In this document: in pieces, positions 17,119 through 24,753 of the stretch
Numbering within the stretch: position 1 is the stretch's first letter
Layout of the letters: every line of letters starts with the position of its first letter
DNA from: Microcystis aeruginosa Ma_MB_S_20031200_S102
Lineage (GTDB): Bacteria > Cyanobacteriota > Cyanobacteriia > Cyanobacteriales > Microcystaceae
Assembly (NCBI GenBank): GCA_007095845.1
Contig: SFBI01000045.1
Span: 1-49,888, forward strand
DNA length: 49,888 bases
Direction: 5' to 3'
Made by a program: the position numbers and the translations under genes
Notes under the pieces: model-generated
The model's database searches: none
What the model was told of the DNA's origin: nothing
Seen by the model: only the letters and a program-made list of their open reading frames with translations

Positions 17119-18588
17119 ATGACTAAGGAAGAGTTTGTGGATAATGTCCTAGAATTGTTGCGCGAGAGAGAACAGAACCTAACTCTAAGTGAATTAGAAT
17201 TAAAAGGTATTAAAGGATGTTATGACGGATTAAAGAATAAAGAAATTTTAGCTTCAGCTAATTGTAATTGCACTGAAGGACATTTTAGAAGAGAAATGTC
17301 AAAATTTTTTGAGAAAATCACCAACGCCTTTAATCATGTAACAGGAGAAAATAGAGAAAAAATACATAAAAACCAATTCCTGCCACTGATTACAGAATAT
17401 ATTAACTTAAAAAATAAATCGCAAATTATTAATAAGATGAAAAAAGAGAATAATGATAAGATTAAAATCTTTGAAAAGTTAAATAATGAATTAAAGATAA
17501 AAAGACCGATGACTGCTGCTATAATCAAATCCTATTTATCTGATGATCCTGAAATACAAAATAGTAACCTTAAGGAATTGATTGAGAAGATTAAAGATTA
17601 TGAAGACAGTTTTTTGTTTAGCTTACTACATAACGTAGCTCATGATCAACGCCTTGATGATCCATTAATTCAATCAATTTTTGAGCAAACGGTCAATGAT
17701 TTAAAAATGCAGACAAATATTAGTGACCTTGATTATGAGCAATTCACAAGCACACAATTGGAGCGGATTGAATTACCGAAGGAAGGGTTAGAAGCCTATT
17801 TAATTATCAAGGTGGACAGTAGCGAAGAGCTTCAGCATAAAAATATTACGACTATGGAAAATATCGAAAAACATCTAATACGAGCTTGGTTTTGGCGATT
17901 AAATCCTAACAACATTCAAAACAAAGATATTAAGCATATACCCCTGTATGATGATAACCGTACTTTAACCCATATTATTAATGACTGTCGAGAACGGAGT
18001 GAAGAAATAACGTCCGTTGAGTTCTTCGCCGATGAAAAGCTATTATCTAGCGATTTTGAATCTTGGGAGTATAAAAGTGAATTTAAACCAAATACTAAAC
18101 TAAAAGAAAATTACTTTGTTAATAGTCGTCTTTCAGCAAGGTCTTCTATAGACAAAACTTCTGACCCATACAAAAAATGGATAAAAAAATGGGAGAAATT
18201 ACAAAATGAAACAATAATCGTAGAAGACATACAAGATAATGACTGTAAACATCACTGCCGCCGACAAGAAAATTTAACCCTATGGATTAATCTTTGTGAT
18301 TGTAAACAAAGTCATGAAGAAATGCTTAGAGAAATAGCATCAGAAGGCATACCTTTAGCCCTTTGGTCACGCCGTTATAATTTATCGCCAACTCACAGAG
18401 AGGAAATTAATGCTCTAGTTAGCAATCAACCCATCACCGAACTGCCAAAACTAATACATAAGGCAAGAAATCCACCTGAAAAACAGGAATCCCAATCTGA
18501 CTATTTCGGGCATCATTTATCATTACTTCTAGAAGACCCTAATCGGATGCCCCCCTTCCACTACTTAACATCTCAGCACCAAGGTTAA
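17119..18588 (+). CDS. VMAP-C domain protein of a MoxR/vWA conflict system
   Basis: A 489-residue protein. Residues 20-90 (LTLSELELKGIKGCYDGL through FNHVTGENREKIHKNQF) resemble the helix-turn-helix that opens many cyanobacterial NTPase and VMAP proteins. Residues 100-200 are helical and charged, with no domain I can name. Residues 205-460 look like the VMAP C-terminal domain: QLERIELPKEGLEAYLII, then SVEFFADEKLLSSDFESW, a WIKKWEKL helix, LWINLCDC and GIPLALWSRR. VMAP proteins sit beside MoxR ATPases and vWA proteins in ternary systems proposed to act in biological conflict, as found here. The gene is visibly more AT-rich than its neighbours. Its stop lies 6 bp before the MoxR start. Confidence 0.7.
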   Translation: MTKEEFVDNVLELLREREQNLTLSELELKGIKGCYDGLKNKEILASANCNCTEGHFRREMSKFFEKITNAFNHVTGENREKIHKNQFLPLITEYINLKNKSQIINKMKKENNDKIKIFEKLNNELKIKRPMTAAIIKSYLSDDPEIQNSNLKELIEKIKDYEDSFLFSLLHNVAHDQRLDDPLIQSIFEQTVNDLKMQTNISDLDYEQFTSTQLERIELPKEGLEAYLIIKVDSSEELQHKNITTMENIEKHLIRAWFWRLNPNNIQNKDIKHIPLYDDNRTLTHIINDCRERSEEITSVEFFADEKLLSSDFESWEYKSEFKPNTKLKENYFVNSRLSARSSIDKTSDPYKKWIKKWEKLQNETIIVEDIQDNDCKHHCRRQENLTLWINLCDCKQSHEEMLREIASEGIPLALWSRRYNLSPTHREEINALVSNQPITELPKLIHKARNPPEKQESQSDYFGHHLSLLLEDPNRMPPFHYLTSQHQG

Positions 18589-18594
18589 CTAACT

Positions 18595-19560
18595 ATGAAT
18601 TCATGGAAAATCTTTCAAGGCAATCATGAAAAACGCTCAAGGGATAAGATTACTTGGCCAGAAATCCCACCTTGGCGAAGCTTCGCCACCGACAAATCCG
18701 AGGAGCGGGGAAAACAACTCATAGTTAACCCTAAAACCATCGAAACCGTAAACGCAGCCATTCACCTACGCCGGCCTATTTTAGTCACAGGGAAACCGGG
18801 TACAGGGAAAACCTCCCTAGCCTACGCAATCGCCTACGAATTAGACTTAGGAGAAGTATTAGTCTGGCCAATTAATACCCGCACTACCCTACAAGAGGGA
18901 TTATACTACTACGATGCGATCGCACGTTTGCAAGATTACCAATTAGAAGAAAAAAAAGACATAGGGCAGTATATCCGCTTGGGTCCCTTGGGAACAGCCC
19001 TCTGTCCGAGAAATTATCCCCGGGTACTGCTTATCGATGAGATAGATAAAAGTGACATCGACTTACCTAACGACCTCTTAAACCTTTTTGAAGAGGGAAG
19101 ATTTGAAATCACCGAACTTTCTCGACTCGCTAAAGATACCGAAAACCAACCAATACCAATACCAGTACAAACCCATGACGGTGAATGGAAATCCATCCCC
19201 CAAGGCAAGGTAAGCTGCCAACAGTTCCCCATAGTGATTATGACGAGCAACGGCGAGAGGGATTTTCCCCTACCCTTTAAACGTAGATGTCTGCTCTTAG
19301 AAATCCCCGAACCCAACCCAGAGGAACTAAAAAAGATAGTAAAAAGCCATTTTGATTATAAAGAGGCCAGTCCCGAAAGTAAAAAAATAGAAGACGCGAT
19401 CGCAGAATATGTTAAAAAACGACAAAAAGGGGAACTAGCAACAGACCAGCTTTTAAACGCCGTCTTTATGAGCATGGGCGAAAATAAACCCACGGATGCA
19501 GAATTAAAGTCCCTTACCAACCTACTATTTACCTACCTCACCGACACAGGCAATAAATGA
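18595..19560 (+). CDS. MoxR-type AAA+ ATPase
   Basis: A 321-residue AAA+ protein. Walker A GKPGTGKT is at 66-73, Walker B VLLIDEIDK at about 144-152, then DIDLPNDLLNLFEEG and the sensor stretch PIVIMTSNGERDFPLPFKRR. MoxR proteins remodel partners that carry vWA domains; the next gene encodes such a partner and overlaps this one by four bases (ATGA at 19557). ATP hydrolysis here probably sets the switch of the ternary system. The arrangement of VMAP, MoxR and vWA genes matches the family pattern. Confidence 0.88.
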   Translation: MNSWKIFQGNHEKRSRDKITWPEIPPWRSFATDKSEERGKQLIVNPKTIETVNAAIHLRRPILVTGKPGTGKTSLAYAIAYELDLGEVLVWPINTRTTLQEGLYYYDAIARLQDYQLEEKKDIGQYIRLGPLGTALCPRNYPRVLLIDEIDKSDIDLPNDLLNLFEEGRFEITELSRLAKDTENQPIPIPVQTHDGEWKSIPQGKVSCQQFPIVIMTSNGERDFPLPFKRRCLLLEIPEPNPEELKKIVKSHFDYKEASPESKKIEDAIAEYVKKRQKGELATDQLLNAVFMSMGENKPTDAELKSLTNLLFTYLTDTGNK

Positions 19561-22451
19561 CCCAAACCCCTCCCACACCAGAACTGATTGATAAATTTAT
19601 CACCTTTGTCAAGGGCAGGGGATGGGACCTAGACAGTTACCAGATAGCTGATAGTTTATGGTGGTATGTTCTCACCCAAGAAGAGGAAGGAAAACCCCAA
19701 CCCCGTCCAGAGCCTAGGGAAGAAAAGAAAGAAACCCCGACCACTAAAAAACCCCCCCAGGAGAGTAAAAAGGAAACCCAAGAGCCAGCAGCCCCATCCG
19801 ATAAAGTTCGCTTAATACGGGAGACAGAGGCACAAAAACAACCTGAGAAGATAGGCGCAGACACCCTACCCATTAGCCTCCCCAGTGCCAAATTCTGGCG
19901 AGAAACCCTAAAATTAGGGCGAGCAGTGCGTCCCCTTATCCAAAAGATAGACTCAGCCACCCAAAGACAAATAAACCTAAACAGCACCGTACAGAAATCG
20001 GCCGAGTATAGCATCGGCAAGAAAGATGGCAGTTTAGCCCTAATACCCGTTTACCAAGCCAAAAAAGTCCGTTCTCTAGAGGTAGTTTTACTGATTGAAG
20101 AATGGGCCTCCATGGTCTTTTGGAAAGAAATGGCCGGGGAAATCCGCGATTGGCTAGAACAAATCGGGGCCTTTCGGGATGTCAAACTCTACCGCATCGG
20201 ATGGGACGAAGACAAGCAAAATTTAGCCATCCGTACCTACTCTAACGATACTTGCTCAATTCACCCAAAAGATCTCATCCATCCTCGTGGCGAAAGACTT
20301 ATCCTCTTCTACAGTGATTGTACTTCCCCAGACTGGTATCAAGGACGCTATAACCAAGCTCTTCAGGACTGGGGAAAACACCAAATCGTCACCCTGCTTT
20401 CTCCCTTCCCGGAAGCAATGTGGGAAAGAACCGCCCTTAGTCGAGGTTGGTTCGTCTCCCTAGTCAACCAAACCCCCCGGAAACCTTCGCAAAACTGGAG
20501 ATTTACCTCTATCCCCCTGCTACTACAAATTGAGAAGGAAGAGGAAAATCAACATATTCTCAGAGAAAAAATCCAAAAAACCTACTTTCCCCTACCCACC
20601 ATCTCCCTAACCCCTTCATCCTTAAAAGCTTGGGCGCTCGTTGTCAGTGGTGACAGCAACGCCACCTGTGCGGGGGTACTACTAGAAAAATCCCCCCAAA
20701 ACAGAGAAATACCCGCAACTATTTCTCCGGAGATGTCTAGGAAGCAAGCTCTAGAACTATTCGCTAGTACCGCCTCACCTCTAGCTTGGGAGTTACTGAA
20801 AAAATTAGCCGCAGCTCCGGTAAATCTTCCCATCATCCGTCTTATCCAAAGCAAACTTTTAAGCGCCTCTAACCCCCTAAACATAGCAGAAGTCATCCTC
20901 AGTGGTTTTCTCAAAGTCCATCTAGGAGGGGAACCAGTCAAGTGGGACAAAGGAAAAGAAGGTAAATTTAACTTTCATACTCCCCCCAACAGCCTAGATT
21001 TTGAATTTGATGATGAGGACAGAGAGCTTCTGCTCACTGAACTAGGGAATAGCCGCGCCTTAGAGGTAATTTTTGTCCTCTCGGAATACATCGCCCAAAA
21101 ACTCAACCTGAGTACCACCACCTTTTTTGGTCTTATTCTTACCAATCCCCAAGTTCTCCTCGGCAAAGAAGCTGCTAATCTAGTCCGCGCCTTTGCCAAG
21201 GTGTCTGCTAAGGTTTTCCAAAAGCTAGGGGAAGCAAAGTACCAAGAAATTAGCCAAAAGCTGCAATCTATGGTTGACTCACCTCCACCCCTACCGGTTG
21301 AGGAAAAGTGGCTGAGGAAATATAAAACCGTAACCATAGCTAAGGTAAAAGAGCTTACGGGAGGAGAGGAAATATTGTTTCAACTGCTCAAGGATAGACT
21401 TAAGGATTTCAGCGTAGAAGATGGGGAACTGTATCAGCGCCTTCGTTTAACCCCTGAGCAGCTTAAAATTTTGGCAAGCGAAGAAATAACCGCCGAGACA
21501 ATCCCAGTCCAGTTTAGGGAAGTTTTGGATAACACAGAAGAAGAAATCATCACCCAGAAATTTAACCTAACCCTGTTCAAGTCTGAAACCGTTTTTGTGG
21601 ATGAGACGGGACAAATTACCGCTAAAGAACCCGTGAGAGCCTTCTACTTTGAAGAAAATCCCCCCAGCTTAAAAATGCTCTATATTCCTTCGGGGGAGTT
21701 TTGGATGGGAACCGAAGCGGAGGAAATAGCGCGGCTAGTGGAAAAATACAATAGGGATTGGTTCGAACGAGAATCCCCCAGACATTTAGTAAAAATCGCC
21801 CCGTTTTACCTAAGTCAAACTCCGATTACCCAAGCTCAATGGTTATATATTGCCCAAAGGGAAGATTTAAAAGTAGAGCGAGATTTAAACCCAGAGCCAT
21901 CATATTTTAAAGGCAGCACAAACCCCGTTGAAAATGTATCTTGGTTAGATGCCGTAGAATTTTGCCAAAGGCTCTCTAAAATGACCAAGAAACAGTATCG
22001 GCTACCCAGTGAGGCGGAATGGGAGTATGCTTGTCGTGCTGGAACCACCACCCCCTTCCACTTCGGAGCAACCCTCACCTCAAATTTAGCTAACTACGAT
22101 GCTGGGGGACGCTTTGCTGAGGAACCAGCAGGAGAATATCGCAACAAACCCACCCCCGTGGGGCAATTTCCCCCCAATGGTTTTGGTTTGTATGATATGC
22201 ACGGAAATGTCTGGGAGTGGTGTCAGGATGACTTCCGGGAAAATTATCAAGGCGCACCTAATGATGGTAGTCCTCGGCGAGAAAAGAGCAAAAAACAGCA
22301 AAATCGGGCATATAAAGCTCTGCGGGGCGGTTCTTGGTGCAACTATCCTAATATCTGCCGTTCCGCTTTCCGCAGCAACTACACCCGCCGCGACGACTCC
22401 TTCAACTTCCTCGGTTTTCGGGTGGTGTGCGGTGCTGGGAGGACTTTGTAG
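19557..22451 (+). CDS. vWA-like (SAV_2336-type) protein with C-terminal FGE/lectin-fold domain
   Basis: A 964-residue protein. Residues 1-40 are helical (ELIDKFITFVKGRGWDLDSY), 45-90 a proline- and lysine-rich linker, and about 95-340 a vWA-like domain (RSLEVVLLIEEWASMVFW, LILFYSDCTSPDW). The usual DxSxS metal site is replaced by IEEWASM, as in SAV_2336-type proteins. A helical middle region follows. Residues about 695-960 form an FGE-sulfatase domain (MLYIPSGEFWMGTE, NPVENVSWLDAVEFC, RLPSEAEWEYACRAGT, GLYDMHGNVWEWCQDD). I see no sign of FGE catalysis; the domain is probably a ligand-binding C-type-lectin-like module. Its last 40 residues carry a hypervariable segment (separate entry). It overlaps the MoxR gene by four bases, implying coupled expression. 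Confidence 0.85.
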   Translation: MTQTPPTPELIDKFITFVKGRGWDLDSYQIADSLWWYVLTQEEEGKPQPRPEPREEKKETPTTKKPPQESKKETQEPAAPSDKVRLIRETEAQKQPEKIGADTLPISLPSAKFWRETLKLGRAVRPLIQKIDSATQRQINLNSTVQKSAEYSIGKKDGSLALIPVYQAKKVRSLEVVLLIEEWASMVFWKEMAGEIRDWLEQIGAFRDVKLYRIGWDEDKQNLAIRTYSNDTCSIHPKDLIHPRGERLILFYSDCTSPDWYQGRYNQALQDWGKHQIVTLLSPFPEAMWERTALSRGWFVSLVNQTPRKPSQNWRFTSIPLLLQIEKEEENQHILREKIQKTYFPLPTISLTPSSLKAWALVVSGDSNATCAGVLLEKSPQNREIPATISPEMSRKQALELFASTASPLAWELLKKLAAAPVNLPIIRLIQSKLLSASNPLNIAEVILSGFLKVHLGGEPVKWDKGKEGKFNFHTPPNSLDFEFDDEDRELLLTELGNSRALEVIFVLSEYIAQKLNLSTTTFFGLILTNPQVLLGKEAANLVRAFAKVSAKVFQKLGEAKYQEISQKLQSMVDSPPPLPVEEKWLRKYKTVTIAKVKELTGGEEILFQLLKDRLKDFSVEDGELYQRLRLTPEQLKILASEEITAETIPVQFREVLDNTEEEIITQKFNLTLFKSETVFVDETGQITAKEPVRAFYFEENPPSLKMLYIPSGEFWMGTEAEEIARLVEKYNRDWFERESPRHLVKIAPFYLSQTPITQAQWLYIAQREDLKVERDLNPEPSYFKGSTNPVENVSWLDAVEFCQRLSKMTKKQYRLPSEAEWEYACRAGTTTPFHFGATLTSNLANYDAGGRFAEEPAGEYRNKPTPVGQFPPNGFGLYDMHGNVWEWCQDDFRENYQGAPNDGSPRREKSKKQQNRAYKALRGGSWCNYPNICRSAFRSNYTRRDDSFNFLGFRVVCGAGRTL
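22322..22449 (+). other. Putative DGR variable region in the vWA-FGE gene
   Basis: It opens GCGGGGCGGTTCTT and closes with GGTTTTCGGGT, a short GC-rich stretch and GGGAGGACTTTGTA. These flanks recur at 24311-24450. Between them 15 codons in a row (22368-22412, residues 938-952) end in C: TTC CGC AGC AAC TAC, and so on. A template of AAC codons mutated at A would give this, and genes nearby use T-ending codons freely. The position, in the ligand face of a lectin-type FGE fold, is the usual DGR target site. Confidence 0.7.
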
Positions 22452-22532
22452 CCCTTTTTCTCTTTTTTTCCTTTTTACCCTTTTTCTCCTTTTCGATTTT
22501 TTTGAACAAATGTACTAGATGAGGTTGGCTGA

Positions 22533-22680
22533 TAAGTGGCTGGTTATAATTAAATTGAAGACGGGTTTTGATCCCCCCTGCCCCCCTTAATCCCCCCTGC
22601 CCCCCTTGATAAGGGGGGTTTGATCCCCCCTGCCCCCCTTATTAAGGGGGGTGCCGATAGGCGGGGGGATCTGCCCTTTA
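22533..22680. repeat. C-rich palindromic element, copy 1
   Basis: The left end TAAGTGGCTGGTTATAATTA is followed by several GATCCCCCCTGCCCCCCTT / AAGGGGGGT palindromes. Related elements are at 37710 and 46684. The right boundary is unclear. With T-rich sequence after the vWA-FGE stop, this fills the 22452-22705 gap. Confidence 0.6.
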
Positions 22681-22705
22681 ATTAAGAAAAATACTAGGAT
22701 TCATC

Positions 22706-22957
22706 ATGTACCAAATCACTCTTTCCCTACCCGATGAAACTGCTCTCGCTTTACATCTCACCCCAGAACAACTAGGACAGGAAATCTCTCTGCTTGCTGC
22801 CATTAAACTTTATGAATTGGGAAAACTTTCCTCTGGCACTGCTGCCAACTTAGCAGGTATTCCGCGAGTTGTTTTTCTTTCTAAACTTGCAGACTATGGA
22901 GTTGATACCTTCCGACTCAAGGAAGCAGAATTAATCGAGGATCTGGCCAATGCCTAA
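22706..22957 (+). CDS. UPF0175 family antitoxin
   Basis: An 83-residue protein of the UPF0175 family: a small DNA-binding antitoxin, here with LGQEISLLAAIKLYELGKLS and GTAANLAGIPRVVFLSKLADYG, a helix-turn-helix typical of the family. It overlaps the following PIN-domain toxin by eight bases. The pair lies between the vWA-FGE gene and the free-standing FGE gene and may help retain the region. Confidence 0.9.
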   Translation: MYQITLSLPDETALALHLTPEQLGQEISLLAAIKLYELGKLSSGTAANLAGIPRVVFLSKLADYGVDTFRLKEAELIEDLANA

Positions 22958-23435
22958 CGTCATTGCCGATACATCACCGATTCAATACCTCTATCAGACT
23001 AACTTACTTGACTTACTACCGAACTTTTACGGACAGATAATTATTCCTTTTTCAGTAGCTCAAGAGTTAGCCGTTGGAAAAGCTTCTGGAATCTCTTTAC
23101 CTGATATAACCTCCTTAAGTTGGATAATTATTCAACAAGCAAAATCAGTTTCTCTTTTACCCCTTGTCACTGATTTAGGAAAAGGAGAAAAAGAAGTATT
23201 AGCTTTAGCAATAGAAATTCCCGATTCTCTCGCTTTACTTGATGATGGTTTGGCGAGACGATATGCAAATTTATTAGGAATAAAACTCACTGGCACAATG
23301 GGAATATTATTAAAGGCTAAACAAAATGGTTATCTACACCGTATTGAGCCAATTCTTAATCAACTAGAATTGCTGAAGTTTCGCTTAGATGCCACTACTC
23401 GTACTTCTGTGTTAAAATTAGCTGGTGAAGGATAG
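22950..23435 (+). CDS. DUF3368 PIN-domain toxin
   Basis: A 161-residue PIN-domain protein of the DUF3368 type, the usual partner of UPF0175. Conserved acidic sites are visible: VIADTSPIQYL near the start (Asp7), LGKGEKEVLALA in the middle and LLDDGLARRYA later, together forming a Mg2+-dependent RNase centre. It overlaps the antitoxin gene by eight bases and appears full length. Confidence 0.9.
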   Translation: MPNVIADTSPIQYLYQTNLLDLLPNFYGQIIIPFSVAQELAVGKASGISLPDITSLSWIIIQQAKSVSLLPLVTDLGKGEKEVLALAIEIPDSLALLDDGLARRYANLLGIKLTGTMGILLKAKQNGYLHRIEPILNQLELLKFRLDATTRTSVLKLAGEG

Positions 23436-23471
23436 AGTATAAAATCAATTTTTAATTTAATTATAATCACT

Positions 23472-23640
23472 TAATTAGGGCTTGCTGAAAAAGTACGGGC
23501 GAAGCATTCGGGTAATAACCTATCGGTGAAACCGGAGATTTTCTATCCGAATGCTTCGCCCCTACAGGACGCGGGCCGATACAGAACACTAAAACCCTTA
23601 CCTCGTCTATATTTCACATTTATTCAGTAAACCCTACTTA
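23472..23640. mobile_element. Small element with TAATTAGGG/CCCTACTTA ends against the FGE start codon
   Basis: The left end TAATTAGGGCTTGCTGAA and the right end (inverted) TAAGTAGGGTTTACTGAA match at 15 of 18. An inner pair, GGGCGAAGCATTCGG and its complement, makes a second palindrome. The last base of the element, A at 23640, is the first base of the ATG of the next gene. No ribosome-binding site lies within the adjacent TTTATTCAGTAAACCCTACT. Confidence 0.65.
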
Positions 23641-24452
23641 TGCCTACAATAATCATCCAAAAGACCCAAAAACGTCTTTTAATCTATAGAGAAAAACTCA
23701 CCGATGACCTAGAAATAGAATTAGTCAAAATACCATCGGGAACCTTTACAATGGGTTCTTCAGAACAAGAAAGCAGTAATCAAAGTGAAAAGCCCCAATA
23801 CAACGTTACTCTGAAAAACTTCTTGATGGGTATTTATCCCATTACCCAAGCTCAATGGTTATATATTGCCCAAAGAAAAGATTTAAAAGTAGAGCAAGAT
23901 TTAGAACCAGAGCCATCGGAGTTTAAAGGCAGCACAAACCCCGTTGAAATGGTAAGTTGGTTAGATGCTGTGGAATTTTGCCAAAGGCTATCTAAATTAA
24001 GTAAAAGAAAATATAGGCTACCAACGGAAGCTGAGTGGGAGTACGCTTGTCGAGCGCAAACCAAACCCTTAAATCTCCACAAAGGAGAAACCTACCCCCC
24101 CTATCACTTTGGGGAAATTCTTACCCCAGATTTAGCCAACTATAATAACAATCTCCAAAAAACCACCCCTGTTGGGCAATTCTACGCCAACGACTTTGGT
24201 TTATATGATATGCACGGAAATGTCTGGGAGTGGTGTCAAGATGATTGGTGCGAAAATTATGAGGAGATAAAAAAGAGCAAAAAACAGCAAAATCAGGCAG
24301 ATAAAGCTATGCGGGGCGGTTCTTCGTACATCAATCCTAATTACTGCCGTTCCGCTTCCCGCGCCTGCTTCAACCTCATCGCCTACCGCCACGACAACCG
24401 CTACAGCGATCGCGGTTTTCGGGTAGTCTGCGTATTCGGGAGGACTTTGTAA
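23640..24452 (+). CDS. Free-standing FGE/lectin-fold protein with variable C-terminus
   Basis: A 270-residue FGE-sulfatase domain protein. After a short N-terminal lead it has VKIPSGTFTMGSSEQES, NPVEMVSWLDAVEFCQRLS, RLPTEAEWEYACRA and GLYDMHGNVWEWCQDDW. It closely matches the C-terminal domain of the vWA-FGE protein 1.2 kb upstream, including an identical TQAQWLYIAQR stretch, so one is probably a copy of the other. The C-terminus carries a second NNC-rich variable region. Such proteins are common DGR targets in cyanobacteria; a binding role is inferred. The ATG lies exactly at the edge of a small element, which may have replaced the native promoter. Confidence 0.85.
   Translation: MPTIIIQKTQKRLLIYREKLTDDLEIELVKIPSGTFTMGSSEQESSNQSEKPQYNVTLKNFLMGIYPITQAQWLYIAQRKDLKVEQDLEPEPSEFKGSTNPVEMVSWLDAVEFCQRLSKLSKRKYRLPTEAEWEYACRAQTKPLNLHKGETYPPYHFGEILTPDLANYNNNLQKTTPVGQFYANDFGLYDMHGNVWEWCQDDWCENYEEIKKSKKQQNQADKAMRGGSSYINPNYCRSASRACFNLIAYRHDNRYSDRGFRVVCVFGRTL
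24311..24450 (+). other. Putative DGR variable region in the free-standing FGE gene
   Basis: It has the same flanks as 22322-22449 (GCGGGGCGGTTCTT at the left; GGTTTTCGGGTAGT and GGGAGGACTTTGTA at the right). Seventeen codons in a row, 24357-24407 (residues 240-256), end in C. The variable stretch is four codons longer than in the upstream gene, so the two were not copied from one identical template. No template repeat or reverse transcriptase is in the window. Confidence 0.7.
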
Positions 24453-24471
24453 CCCTTTTTCTGGCATGAGT

Positions 24472-24504
24472 AGAAAACGGGTTTCTCCGAGAAACCCGTT
24501 TTCT
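24472..24504. repeat. 15-bp perfect hairpin shared with TACTAAATC elements
   Basis: AGAAAACGGGTTTCT, a three-base loop and its exact complement, 20 bp past the FGE stop. The same hairpin is inside elements 7540-7656 and 16896-17012. GTGGGG rather than a T-run follows, so it is not a typical terminator. Confidence 0.75.
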
Positions 24505-24614
24505 GTGGGGTATAGTAAAGGGATTGGGAGAAATTTAGGCACTTTTTCCCTGAAAATTAGGTAATTAACCACGGCTCGACTGAGCTTCGCCGAACGTCCT
24601 TAAAACTGGTAAAA

Positions 24615-24675
24615 CCCCACACCCCACACCCCACACCCCACACCCCACACCCCACACCCCACACCCCACACCCCA
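24615..24675. repeat. Heptamer array ACACCCC
   Basis: About eight to nine copies of a 7-bp unit, followed by AAAACTTTTTTAGCAAACCC and TACTTAA, an inverted TAAGTAGGG-type end. The gap 24453-24753 holds only this, the hairpin above and a GGCTCGACTGAGC block shared with 10488. Confidence 0.75.
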
Positions 24676-24753
24676 GGAAAAACTTTTTTAGCAAACCCTA
24701 CTTAAATGCGTCTTAGCTTACAATCGATACAAAATATCAACGACTAGGATTAA

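Noticed and set aside
22567-22670. C-rich repeats as a CRISPR array
   Set aside because: The units are palindromic and run together with no unique spacers of constant length; no cas gene is near.
24472-24504. Hairpin after the second variable region as a retroelement homing structure
   Set aside because: The same hairpin occurs inside unrelated small elements at 7540 and 16896, and the first variable region has none after it.
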